NCBI RefSeq assembly: GCF_002750855.1
Contig: NZ_NWUC01000005.1
Span: forward strand, 287,066 to 351,065
Source of the DNA: Neopararhizobium haloflavum
Lineage (GTDB): Bacteria > Pseudomonadota > Alphaproteobacteria > Rhizobiales > Rhizobiaceae
Reading direction: 5' to 3'
DNA length: 64,000 nucleotides
Below the pieces are notes generated by a model. It had not been told where the DNA came from. It did not search any database and saw nothing but the letters and a program-made list of their open reading frames with translations. This document shows positions 54,078-62,405 of the stretch, piece after piece. The translations under genes and the position numbers were made by a program. Numbering within the stretch: the first letter of the stretch is position 1; each line of letters opens with the position of its first letter.

Positions 54078-54943
54078 CCGACCCGTTTCCGCGCCGCGCC
54101 ATCGCAAGGGAGTTGAGCCGCGTCGTCAACGCGCCGGTCGGCGACGTGCTCGCGGAAATTGGCGATGCGAGCACGGCGTCTGCCCGCCGCATCGGGATCA
54201 CCGGCCCGCCGGGCGGTGGCAAGAGCACGCTGATCAGCGCCCTGGCGGCACACCGGCTGGAAAAGAACCGGGACAGGACTGTCGCGGTGCTGGCCATCGA
54301 TCCGACAAGCCCGTTGAGCGGCGGCTCGATCCTTGGCGACCGCATCCGTATGGATGCCATCGCCGACCTGCCCCGGCTGTTCATCCGTTCCGTGCCAAGC
54401 CGCGGCGCCAGAAATGGCCTTTGCGACAACGTCGTCGATCTCATGACGACTCTCGAGCGCCATCGTTTCGAGGAAATCCTCTTGGAGACCGTCGGCATCG
54501 GTCAGGCGGAGATCGATGTCAGAGAACTCGTCGATACGGTGGTCCTGGTGGTGCCGCCCGATGCTGGCGACTCCGTGCAGGCCATGAAGGCCGGCATCAT
54601 CGAGATCGCGGATATCTTCGTCGTGACGAAATCCGAAAACCCCGCCGCACGGCAAATGGCCGCCGAAATTCGCGGCATTGTCGGCGCGCGCAAGAGCGCC
54701 TCGCCGCCTGCGGTGGTGATGACCGCCGCGAATGGCAGCGGCATTGCCGAACTCAGCGACGCGATCGATGCACACCACCATGCGCGTGATAACGGCGATA
54801 CCGCCGAAAGACGCCGGCACTACCATTTGAAGGCCCTCATCGGCCGCGAGATCGACGCTGTCCTGTCAGGGAACGGCGAGATGGCAAGGGGTGATTTGAG
54901 GTCATCCTACAACAGGCTGCTACAGCATCTGAGGAGGTACTGA
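54074..54943 (+). CDS. MeaB/ArgK-type P-loop GTPase, mutase chaperone
   Basis: 289 residues. P-loop TGPPGGGKST (43-52), IDPTSPLSGGSILGDRIRMD and LLETVGIGQAEIDV are MeaB/ArgK signatures; these proteins protect and reload the B12 mutase. The guanine-specificity motif, normally NKxD, reads TKSE (185-188), so nucleotide preference may have changed. The order next to the mutase genes confirms the role. The C-terminal helices are shorter than in E. coli ArgK (331 residues). Confidence 0.9.
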   Translation: MTDPFPRRAIARELSRVVNAPVGDVLAEIGDASTASARRIGITGPPGGGKSTLISALAAHRLEKNRDRTVAVLAIDPTSPLSGGSILGDRIRMDAIADLPRLFIRSVPSRGARNGLCDNVVDLMTTLERHRFEEILLETVGIGQAEIDVRELVDTVVLVVPPDAGDSVQAMKAGIIEIADIFVVTKSENPAARQMAAEIRGIVGARKSASPPAVVMTAANGSGIAELSDAIDAHHHARDNGDTAERRRHYHLKALIGREIDAVLSGNGEMARGDLRSSYNRLLQHLRRY

Positions 54944-54970
54944 GCAGCCGGCAACGGGAGGAGAAAAACC

Positions 54971-55945
54971 GTGAAGCGCAACACAACACTTCTTTTGGCA
55001 TGCGGCCTTGTCGCAGCCTTGGCTGCACCGGCAACCGCCCAGCAGCGTCTGACGATGGGCGGAACCCACAGCAGCTCTTCGTTCTATGCCTATCAGGTCG
55101 GCATATCGAACTACCTGTCGAACACGATCGACGACATCTCGATCAACATCAGCGAACTTGGCGGCGCCGAGGTCTCGACCGAAGCGCTTCTGCGCGACGA
55201 GATCGACATGGGCATTGCCGTTACATCGAGCGATTTCGCCGCCGTCGAGGGCGAGGCCCCTTTCAGCGCGCCGGCGGACACTCTGCGCACGCTCTTCTTC
55301 TTTGCGCCGCTGCCTCTCAATTTCGTCGTCGCTGCAGACAGCGAGGTCGAGAGCATCGCCGATCTCGCCGGCGTCTCCTTCAATCCCGGCGGCAGGGGAA
55401 CATCGACGGAAGCGCAGGTCGAAAACATCTTCGCCAGCATCGAGATCGAACCGGAGCTTATGATCGCCGAGGGCAACGATGCACTGGAAGCCTATCAGAA
55501 CCGCAACATCCAGGGCTTCGTGAAGGGCGGCCTGCACCCTGACGGTTACATCCAGCAGGCACATTCCTCGCGCCCGATCCGGATTCTTTCCTTCGATGCC
55601 GATCAGGTCTCCGCCGTGACCGAAGCCTTCCCCTATTTCAGCGGCACGACAACGGATGCCGGCGACAATTACGGTGACGCGGCAAGCGGCAGCTATGAGA
55701 CGATCCAGACCGCGATCGGCATCAACACGACGACCAACCTCGACGAGGAAACGGCCTACCAGATCGCCAAGGCGGTGTTCTCGGAAGAAGGCAAGCAGGC
55801 GGCAACCGATGTCTATCCGCCGGCCGCCCAGGTGGATGCCGTCGAACTGACGCTGTCGGCTGCCGTCGCCCCGCTCCATGCCGGCGTTGTCCGGTATCTG
55901 GAGGAGATCGGTGCGGACATTCCCGACCGCTTGATCGCCGAATAA
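54971..55945 (+). CDS. TAXI-family TRAP transporter solute-binding protein
   Basis: 324 residues with a signal peptide ending ATAQ (residue 24). The mature start QRLTMGGTHSSSSFYAYQVG and the later GRGTSTEAQVENIFASIEIE are TAXI binding-protein marks. GGGAGGAG lies 8 bases before the GTG/ATG region at 54971. It is followed after 27 bases by the fused TRAP permease, so it is the receptor for that importer. TAXI systems carry dicarboxylates and related organic acids. Confidence 0.9.
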   Translation: MKRNTTLLLACGLVAALAAPATAQQRLTMGGTHSSSSFYAYQVGISNYLSNTIDDISINISELGGAEVSTEALLRDEIDMGIAVTSSDFAAVEGEAPFSAPADTLRTLFFFAPLPLNFVVAADSEVESIADLAGVSFNPGGRGTSTEAQVENIFASIEIEPELMIAEGNDALEAYQNRNIQGFVKGGLHPDGYIQQAHSSRPIRILSFDADQVSAVTEAFPYFSGTTTDAGDNYGDAASGSYETIQTAIGINTTTNLDEETAYQIAKAVFSEEGKQAATDVYPPAAQVDAVELTLSAAVAPLHAGVVRYLEEIGADIPDRLIAE

Positions 55946-55972
55946 CGGCGCCGACACGCAAGGAGCTGTCTG

Positions 55973-57913
55973 ATGAGCGATCCCGAGGTTGAGACTGCCC
56001 CGCAAAAGGACGCGATCGGCCGCCTGCTGGTCCCGCTCGCGATCCTGTGGGCGCTTTATCATCTCTTCGGCGCAGGCCTCGGCTATGCCGGGGCCCATGA
56101 TCTGCGAGCCGTCCATATCGCCGGCGCGATCACGCTCATCGTGGCATGGCGGCCGCTCCCCGCCCCCTTTCGCATCATCGACCTTGCCCTGATCGCCGTC
56201 ACGGTGACGGCGATCAGCTACCTTATCGCCAATGCGGACGAAATCGTCGGCGCCAACTGGTTCACCAACGAACCGCTGCAGCGTGCATTGGGACTTGCGC
56301 TCTTCATCTGTCTCATGGAGGCGATCCGCCGCGCGCTCGGCTGGGTGTTCGTCGGTCTCATTTCCATCTTCCTGGCCTATGCTGTTCTCGGGCCATACAT
56401 CCCCGGCATGCTCGGCCATCGCGGTCTCGGCTTCGACCGCCTCATCTACAGTTTCTATCTCGGCAACCAGGGTGTCTTCGGCTCGCTGATCGGCATTTCG
56501 GCCGGCGTCGTGGCGCTGTTCCTGATTTTCGGCGAAATCCTGAATGCCGGCGGCGCCGGCCGCACATTCATCAACATCGCCATACGGATCGGCGGCCGCC
56601 TGAAGGGCGGCGCCGGCATGGTCGCCGTCATCGGCAGTGCCTTCATGGGCATGGTCAATGGCAGCGCGGTCGCCAACGTCACGAGCACCGGGGTCCTGAC
56701 CATTCCCTTGATGCGTCGGCTCGGCTTCTCGCGCAATCTGGCCGGCGCCATCGAGGCCGTCGCCTCGACCGGCGGCCAGTTCATGCCGCCCATCATGGGT
56801 CCCGGCGCGTTCCTCCTCGCCGAACTTCTCGGCATATCCTATCTCGAGGTGGCAACCGCGGCCCTCATCCCCTCGGCGCTCTTCTATCTCGGCCTCCTTT
56901 TCGCCGTCTGGCTCTTTGCGGGCAAACGCGGCCTTCAGCCCGTGCCGGAAGACATGATCCCGAGCCGCGCAGAAACCTACGCGCCTGCCGCCATGGTTGC
57001 GCTCTTCGTACCGATCGGCCTGCTCATCGGTTTCATCCTTGCAAGATACACGGTCCAGTACGCGGTCTTCTGGGCGATCGTCGCCGCCATCGGGCTCTTC
57101 GCGCTGCAGACACTCGCGGTGCGGCTCGTCGGTCAGAAAACGGCAAAGGGCGAAACGCACGCCGCACCCATCCGGTTCGGTCCTGCCATCTATGACGCCT
57201 TCGCGCGCGCGGCCGATACCATCGCCTACATCGCGATGATCGTCACCGCGGCACAGCTGATCGTGGCGATCATCAATCTCAGCGGTCTCGGCGTGACCCT
57301 GTCGCAGATCATCGTATCGCTTGGCCAGGACAGCGCGATCCTTTCACTGATCCTCACGATGATCGTCGCCATACTGCTCGGGATGGGCATGCCGACACCC
57401 GCCGCCTATGCCATCGCCGCTGCCGTTCTCGGCCCGCCGCTGGGCCAACTCGGCTATCAGCAACTGCCGTCCCACCTCTTCATCTACTACTTCGCCTGCC
57501 TCGCCGCGATCACGCCGCCGGTCGCCTCCGCGGTCTTCGCGGCAACCGCGATCAGCCGCGGCAAGGTCTTCCCGACCGCCGGCTATGCCGTGATGCTCTC
57601 GCTCAGCCTGTTCATCATCCCCTTCCTGTTCATCGACAATCCCGTATTGCTGATGGACGGCGACATATCCGAGGTCATGCTGGTGAGCGTGACGGCGGCC
57701 ATCGGCGTTGCGACATTGTCGCTGGCGACGATCGGCCACTTCCAGCATGCGATCCAGCCGGCACTGCGCCTGGCGCTGGGGGCCGCGGCCCTTGCCATGA
57801 TCGTTCCGGGCATTCTATCGGACGTCATCGGGCTGGTGTTGATGGCAGGATCGTTGTTCCTTCATCTGAAGAGGCCGCAGCAGCGCATGGTGATGCGATC
57901 GAAGGACATCTGA
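55973..57913 (+). CDS. TRAP transporter fused permease (4TM plus 12TM)
   Basis: 646 residues with about 16-18 membrane segments. The fused TAXI-type permease signature is visible in GGRLKGGAGMVAVIGSAFMG, MVNGSAVANVTSTGVLTIPL and AVASTGGQFMPPIMGPGAFL, and again in ILLGMGMPTPAAYAIAAAVL. It uses a sodium or proton gradient to import the ligand delivered by the upstream TAXI protein. Its stop overlaps the putative CTG start of the MFS gene. Confidence 0.93.
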   Translation: MSDPEVETAPQKDAIGRLLVPLAILWALYHLFGAGLGYAGAHDLRAVHIAGAITLIVAWRPLPAPFRIIDLALIAVTVTAISYLIANADEIVGANWFTNEPLQRALGLALFICLMEAIRRALGWVFVGLISIFLAYAVLGPYIPGMLGHRGLGFDRLIYSFYLGNQGVFGSLIGISAGVVALFLIFGEILNAGGAGRTFINIAIRIGGRLKGGAGMVAVIGSAFMGMVNGSAVANVTSTGVLTIPLMRRLGFSRNLAGAIEAVASTGGQFMPPIMGPGAFLLAELLGISYLEVATAALIPSALFYLGLLFAVWLFAGKRGLQPVPEDMIPSRAETYAPAAMVALFVPIGLLIGFILARYTVQYAVFWAIVAAIGLFALQTLAVRLVGQKTAKGETHAAPIRFGPAIYDAFARAADTIAYIAMIVTAAQLIVAIINLSGLGVTLSQIIVSLGQDSAILSLILTMIVAILLGMGMPTPAAYAIAAAVLGPPLGQLGYQQLPSHLFIYYFACLAAITPPVASAVFAATAISRGKVFPTAGYAVMLSLSLFIIPFLFIDNPVLLMDGDISEVMLVSVTAAIGVATLSLATIGHFQHAIQPALRLALGAAALAMIVPGILSDVIGLVLMAGSLFLHLKRPQQRMVMRSKDI

Positions 57914-59094
57914 CATCCGGCCCGCCGCCGCTGGGGCGCACGCTCGCCGCAGCGCTCGCCATTCAGGCCTTCGCAAGCGTATCGGTCTTCGCCCTGCCGA
58001 CGATCGCGCCCATCGCGGCTCTTGAACTTGGCGTTCCGCCGGGGCTGGTCGGGATCCAGACAAGCCTCGTCTACCTGACTGCCACGGCAATGTCGGTCTT
58101 CGCCGGCACGGTATTGCGGCGCAATGGCCCGGTCCGCACCTCGCAGCTGGCACTCGCCGCCGTGGCGCTCGGCCTATTCACCCTCGCCGCGGGCGGCCTG
58201 CCCGCATTCTTCTTCGCCGCCGCCCTTATCGGCTGCGGCTACGCCCTGACAAACCCGGCAGGCGCCGAGATGCTGGCGCGCAGCACGACGGCGCAAAGGC
58301 GCAATCTCGTCTTCTCCATCAAGCAGACCGCCGTGCCGCTGGGCGGCATTCTCGCCGGGCTCGCGCTGCCGCTCTTGTCCGCCGTCTTCGGCTGGCAGGC
58401 CGCCTTCGTCCTGACCGCCGGGGCCATCACGCTGATCGCGATCGCGCTTCAACCGCTGCGCCGCGTGTGGGACCAGCGCATGGCGGAGCGCGCCGCCGCA
58501 CCTTCCCCGCCGCTTGCAGCGCTGCGCCAGGTCCTCAAAAGCCGGCCGCTCCGCAGCCTTGCGGCAACCGGCTTTCTCTATTCCACCATCCAGCTGGCAC
58601 TGGCGTCCTATGGCGTCGTCATGCTGGTATCCGAATTTGGCTGGAGCCTCGTGGCGGCTGGCTCGGGCGCTGCGGCGCTCCAGTTCGGCGGGGTGATCGG
58701 CCGCGTCCTTTGGGGCGCGATCGCCGACCGGGTCTCGGGCGGTTTCGGCGTGCTCGCCATCATCGGCATCGCCACAACGGCCATCACCTGGCTGTTGCCG
58801 ACGGCGATCGGCGCGCCCCCCGCATTCGTCATCGCCGTGCTCTTCGCCCTCGGTGTGACGGCCGTCGGGTGGAACGGCGTGCTGCTCGCCGACACGACGC
58901 GCCATGTCGATGCCGTCGACGCGGGCGGCGTGACCGCGATCGTGCTGATGTTCACCTTTTCCGGCGTCGTCCTCGGCCCACTGACCCTCGCAGCGTTCGC
59001 CTGGCTCACCGGCTCCTACGCAATGGCCTTCGCGATACTCGCAACAGCCCCACTGGCCGCCGCCCTGTTGCTCTTGCTGAACCGATCCACATGA
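57910..59094 (+). CDS. MFS transporter with a probable CTG start
   Basis: About 394 residues if begun at CTG 57910, giving the twelve membrane segments expected of MFS proteins (first LAAALAIQAFASVSVFALPT). The frame has no ATG, GTG or TTG nearby upstream; the first ATG is 58090 and would delete the first membrane segment. The CTG overlaps the permease stop (CTGA) and has GAAGGA 3 bases before it. The family fold is MFS general (RNLVFSIKQTAVPLGGILAG, which resembles the cyanate/organic-acid type). It may export or import a pathway acid. Confidence 0.82.
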   Translation: MTSGPPPLGRTLAAALAIQAFASVSVFALPTIAPIAALELGVPPGLVGIQTSLVYLTATAMSVFAGTVLRRNGPVRTSQLALAAVALGLFTLAAGGLPAFFFAAALIGCGYALTNPAGAEMLARSTTAQRRNLVFSIKQTAVPLGGILAGLALPLLSAVFGWQAAFVLTAGAITLIAIALQPLRRVWDQRMAERAAAPSPPLAALRQVLKSRPLRSLAATGFLYSTIQLALASYGVVMLVSEFGWSLVAAGSGAAALQFGGVIGRVLWGAIADRVSGGFGVLAIIGIATTAITWLLPTAIGAPPAFVIAVLFALGVTAVGWNGVLLADTTRHVDAVDAGGVTAIVLMFTFSGVVLGPLTLAAFAWLTGSYAMAFAILATAPLAAALLLLLNRST

Positions 59095-59567
59095 CAATGC
59101 CCCGCTTGCCGGCGCAATTGCGCCAAGCGGCCGATCAAAAGCGATCGCAGGTGACTTGTGGAAAAGCGAAAACTGGCGCGCAGTGCCGGGCGAAGATGAT
59201 AACTACGTCTACGCCATAGCCCTCCAACTGTAGGCTCAAGCCAATTGGCTCTTTTGGGGTGGTTTGCGGATCGGCAGGTTTTGGATGAGTCCGCGGCAAA
59301 AGCAGCCTCGATGAGCAACGAAGCCGTCGAGAACGCGCGTCCGTCAGCAGCGCTTCGGAGACAGCACCCTCCCCGAGGTGCAAAGTGATTGGTTCAGCCA
59401 TGATCCTGCAGGGATTGTGATCGCTGGCGATGCGTAGCATAGCCCTTTGCTGTCCACGTTTTTTCGATCCGGGTGCCAGCGAGATGAAATCACGATGTTC
59501 CAGATGACCGCGATGCTGGCCCTGTCAGTGCGTTGCTTTTTACGTGCACGGGCAAGTGCTGTGTTCC
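59095..59567. other. Intergenic region without a recognised gene
   Basis: 473 bases between the MFS gene and the HI0933-family gene. A perfect 14-base palindrome GGCGCAATTGCGCC near 59112 could form a hairpin at the end of the long operon. TTTTTTC at 59459-59465 and assorted short open frames were seen, but none has a ribosome site or recognisable product. Confidence 0.4.
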
Positions 59568-60776
59568 ATGCAGCTTGAAACCTTCGATACCGTCATCCTC
59601 GGCGCGGGCGCGGCAGGCCTGATGTGCGCGATCCATGCCGCTGCGCGCGGCGGCCGTGTGCTGGTGGTGGATCATGCGAAGGCACCCGGCGAAAAGATCC
59701 GCATTTCCGGCGGCGGACGTTGCAATTTCACCAATATCGGGACAAGCGCGAAAAACTTCATCTCCAACAACCCGCATTTCTCCAAGTCGGCGCTTGGTCG
59801 CTACACGCCGCACGATTTCATCGCGCTCGTCGAAAAGCACGGCATCGCCTGGCACGAGAAGACGCTTGGCCAGCTCTTCTGCGATACATCGGCGAAACAG
59901 GTCGTCGCGATGCTTCTGGAAGAGATGAACCAGGTAAAGTGCGAATTGCGGTTGAGAACCACGCTCGAATCGATCGAGCGCGACATGAGCGGCTTTACCG
60001 TCACGCTCGGCGGCGATGGGGCGGCGAAGATCCGCTGCCGGCATTTCGTCGTCGCCTGCGGCGGCAAGTCGATTCCGAAAATGGGTGCGACCGGCCTTGG
60101 CTACCAGATCGCAGAACAATTCGGACTCGCTGTTTCCGAAACGCGACCAGCGCTCGTCCCGCTGACCTTCGGAGAGGGTGTGCTCGCCGGTTTCAGGGAT
60201 ATAGCGGGGGTTGCGGCCAGTGCGCGCGTTTCCTGCGGCAAAACGGCGTTCGAGGAAGCATTGCTTTTCACGCATCGTGGTCTTTCAGGGCCGGCGATCC
60301 TTCAAATCTCGTCCTATTGGCGCGAAAGGCAGCCAATCCGCATCGCGTTCCTGCCCGGCAACGACGTCAGTGCCTCGCTTGCCTCGGCCAAGCGAGAAAA
60401 CGGCCGCCGTGCGATCTCAACCGTGCTCAGCGACATCCTGCCCAAACGCCTCGCACTCCATCTCGCCGAAACCCATGGCTGGACCGGACCGATCGGCGAG
60501 GCGAGCGATAGAAAACTCGCCGCAATCGCCGCGACCCTTCAAGATTGGGAGGTGTTTCCGATCGGCTCGGAAGGCTACCGCACAGCCGAGGTGACGCTTG
60601 GTGGCGTCGACACGGACGGGCTGAATTCACGGACAATGGCAGCCAAAGCCGTGGAGGGGCTCTATTTCATCGGCGAGGTAGTCGATGTCACCGGCTGGCT
60701 CGGCGGCTACAATTTCCAGTGGGCGTGGTCGTCCGGCTGGGCGGCGGGAACGGCGATTTCTGAGCGGGCGGGGTGA
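59568..60776 (+). CDS. HI0933/BaiN-type flavoprotein oxidoreductase
   Basis: 402 residues from the ATG at 59568. The FAD-binding fold TVILGAGAAGLMCAIHAAAR, the family motif PGEKIRISGGGRCNFTNI and near the C-terminus GLYFIGEVVDVTGWLGGYN with NFQWAWSSGWAAG are the HI0933 family hallmarks. These are NAD(P)/FAD-dependent oxidoreductases of poorly defined substrate. It appears to be monocistronic and the last core-like gene before the mobile segment. Confidence 0.9.
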   Translation: MQLETFDTVILGAGAAGLMCAIHAAARGGRVLVVDHAKAPGEKIRISGGGRCNFTNIGTSAKNFISNNPHFSKSALGRYTPHDFIALVEKHGIAWHEKTLGQLFCDTSAKQVVAMLLEEMNQVKCELRLRTTLESIERDMSGFTVTLGGDGAAKIRCRHFVVACGGKSIPKMGATGLGYQIAEQFGLAVSETRPALVPLTFGEGVLAGFRDIAGVAASARVSCGKTAFEEALLFTHRGLSGPAILQISSYWRERQPIRIAFLPGNDVSASLASAKRENGRRAISTVLSDILPKRLALHLAETHGWTGPIGEASDRKLAAIAATLQDWEVFPIGSEGYRTAEVTLGGVDTDGLNSRTMAAKAVEGLYFIGEVVDVTGWLGGYNFQWAWSSGWAAGTAISERAG

Positions 60777-61200
60777 ACAACGCGCTCACAGACCATCTTG
60801 CCATCGCAGTCGGCGATGCATCATCAAGCCCGTCATTTTCCGGGCGCTCGAACCGGGACGCGCCGATGATGGAGACAGCTTGAGGCTCCACGAAAGGCAG
60901 CTTTCGGGGAACTATACGTTAGGTTGGAACGGTCGAATTGAGGTCGGGATTTGCCGTCGCCAGCCTTCGAACTTTATCGCGCTGTAACATGGAAACGGCG
61001 GTTTCGCATGCCGGTTGGCGGGTGTGCGGTGATCGGCTGCAATATCGCACTGTAGAGGGCAATTGACGGGAAAATGGCGCGCCCCAGAGGATGAAACTGG
61101 GAACTGCTATATAATTGTAGGAGCTATATAATTTTCGCAGGGCAGGAACTGTGAGGTGGAGCGCGCCCGACTCGACTAGAATGCTGAAAAGGGGGCGCGA
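60777..61200. promoter_or_regulatory. Gene-free region with two TATAAT-containing direct repeats
   Basis: 424 bases upstream of the unrecognised gene. The 11-mer GCTATATAATT occurs twice, at 61107-61117 and 61124-61134, a 17-base period; TATAAT is the consensus -10 box, so tandem promoters are possible, although no good -35 is seen. Composition shifts to lower GC from about 60.9 kb. No gene was found. Confidence 0.5.
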
Positions 61201-62094
61201 ATGAGTGCAATCTGGCGGGAAGCGATTATCGACTGGAAACAGCCGAAGGCTTGGGCTTCGGCTGTTTCCCGATGGCTCCGCCCTTTTCTGAACGAGCGGG
61301 GCATCCGCCACATGCACCAGATGGGTGAGCAGGACATCTGCTGGGACGATTCCGATTGGCTGAAAAAGACGCAACGCATCCTTCGTTTCGAAGTCGAATA
61401 TGTCGTTCAACATCTCGCTGACGCCCTGTCCGTCTCGACCGCGCGGACCTACCATGGCTGCCGCACAGAGGATGCAGGCCGCTATCATCAAGCTGGTATC
61501 GTCCTGAACGATCCGGCTACGCTGGCCGATGAGGTCCGGCGCATCGTGAGGGAAGAGGACCAGCTCGCTCGTCTTCGCCCTGCTATTGAACAACGCCTCC
61601 ATGACTTTGACAGCGCGGAGCGCGATACGGGCAGGCTGTATCTCGTGATGGATGACCGGGGCCTGACGAACAGCGCTGGCCACTATCTGCTTTACGGCAG
61701 CGAGTGGATTCAATGCGTCCTGGGGTTTGAAGCCCACGAGGCGCTTCGGCGGAGAGGGGTTCCGACCGTTCTTGCGGTCGACCTGCCCCTAAGCATGGTC
61801 ACATCGCACGAACGGGAACAGCTTGCCGAAAAGCTGTTACGCGAATGGACGCGGATCAAGGTGAACAGGCCGGATTGGGTGCCGGAACTGGATTTCACGT
61901 TCTGCCTGCGAGAGGTCATTCCCGGTGCGATGGTCATTGCGCACTTTCACCCGGAAGTGATCTGCGACCCTTTTTATCGGAACATAATGCGTCGTGTCGG
62001 CCCGCAGAGCTGTCCGAGTTGCGCGGTCGCCCGGCCTCCCGCGAAGGCAACGTCGCAGGCTCTCTATGATGCGACGAGCAGCGAAGTCAGTTGA
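61201..62094 (+). CDS. Unrecognised protein with a weak ADP-ribosyltransferase-like pattern
   Basis: 297 residues from ATG 61201. I do not recognise the family with certainty. TYHGCRTEDAGRYHQAGIVL near residue 83 resembles the YHG...GI loop at the NAD-binding His of ADP-ribosyltransferases, and RGLTNSAGHYLLYGSEWIQC near residue 157 resembles the Tyr strand. A candidate acidic third residue is not certain. The C-terminus has a CPSC pair. No signal or membrane segment. Codon use and GC are less extreme than in the core genes, and it lies in the mobile segment. Confidence 0.7.
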   Translation: MSAIWREAIIDWKQPKAWASAVSRWLRPFLNERGIRHMHQMGEQDICWDDSDWLKKTQRILRFEVEYVVQHLADALSVSTARTYHGCRTEDAGRYHQAGIVLNDPATLADEVRRIVREEDQLARLRPAIEQRLHDFDSAERDTGRLYLVMDDRGLTNSAGHYLLYGSEWIQCVLGFEAHEALRRRGVPTVLAVDLPLSMVTSHEREQLAEKLLREWTRIKVNRPDWVPELDFTFCLREVIPGAMVIAHFHPEVICDPFYRNIMRRVGPQSCPSCAVARPPAKATSQALYDATSSEVS

Positions 62095-62347
62095 AGGGCC
62101 GCCGACGCGAACAGGCAGAGAAACCCGAGCACGAGGAGCCAATAATGCTGTGCCTTCTCGACATGTTCGGTTGAATTGGCGAGGTTGTAGATGTCGCCGG
62201 ATGAGCGCATCAGCTGCTGAATGTTGCCCTCGTGCGCCTTCACCACGAGGGCAAGGGCTTCAAGGATACCTTGACGCGCCAAGCGAGCAGACCGGAGCCG
62301 ACAAGACTAAGCACGGCAGCGATTATCTTAAGTGTCGTTGGATTCAT
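62064..62347 (-). pseudogene. Small membrane protein gene, apparently frameshifted
   Basis: An ATG at 62347 with GGGGGAG upstream starts a 36-residue frame (MNPTTLKIIAAVLSLVGSGL then LAWRVKVSLKPLPSW). A second frame, shifted by one base, continues from LARQGILEALALVVKAHEGN and has a C-terminal membrane helix (HYWLLVLGFLCLFASAAL). Joining RVK to GILEALALVV needs one extra G in AAGG(G)TATCC and would make a protein of about 95 residues with a membrane helix at each end. It could be two small genes instead. The 3' end overlaps the convergent gene. Confidence 0.55.
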
Positions 62348-62396
62348 AACTCCCCCGTTAATTCCCAGATAGATAGAATATGCTGACGGCCGCCAC

Positions 62397-62405
62397 CTAT
62401 ATAAT
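62397..62405. repeat. Third copy of the CTATATAAT element
   Basis: CTATATAAT recurs exactly at the point where the recombinase remnant becomes open, matching the two copies at 61108-61116 and 61125-61133. The three copies bracket the two unknown genes. Confidence 0.45.

Noticed and set aside
54920-57160. Minus-strand 746-residue frame over the TAXI-TRAP genes
   Set aside because: Long only because of high GC and codon bias; content is charged and featureless, and both plus-strand genes are clear.
59135-59440. Minus-strand frame in the gap before the HI0933-family gene
   Set aside because: No ribosome site, no recognisable domain, and overlapping alternative frames of equal quality.
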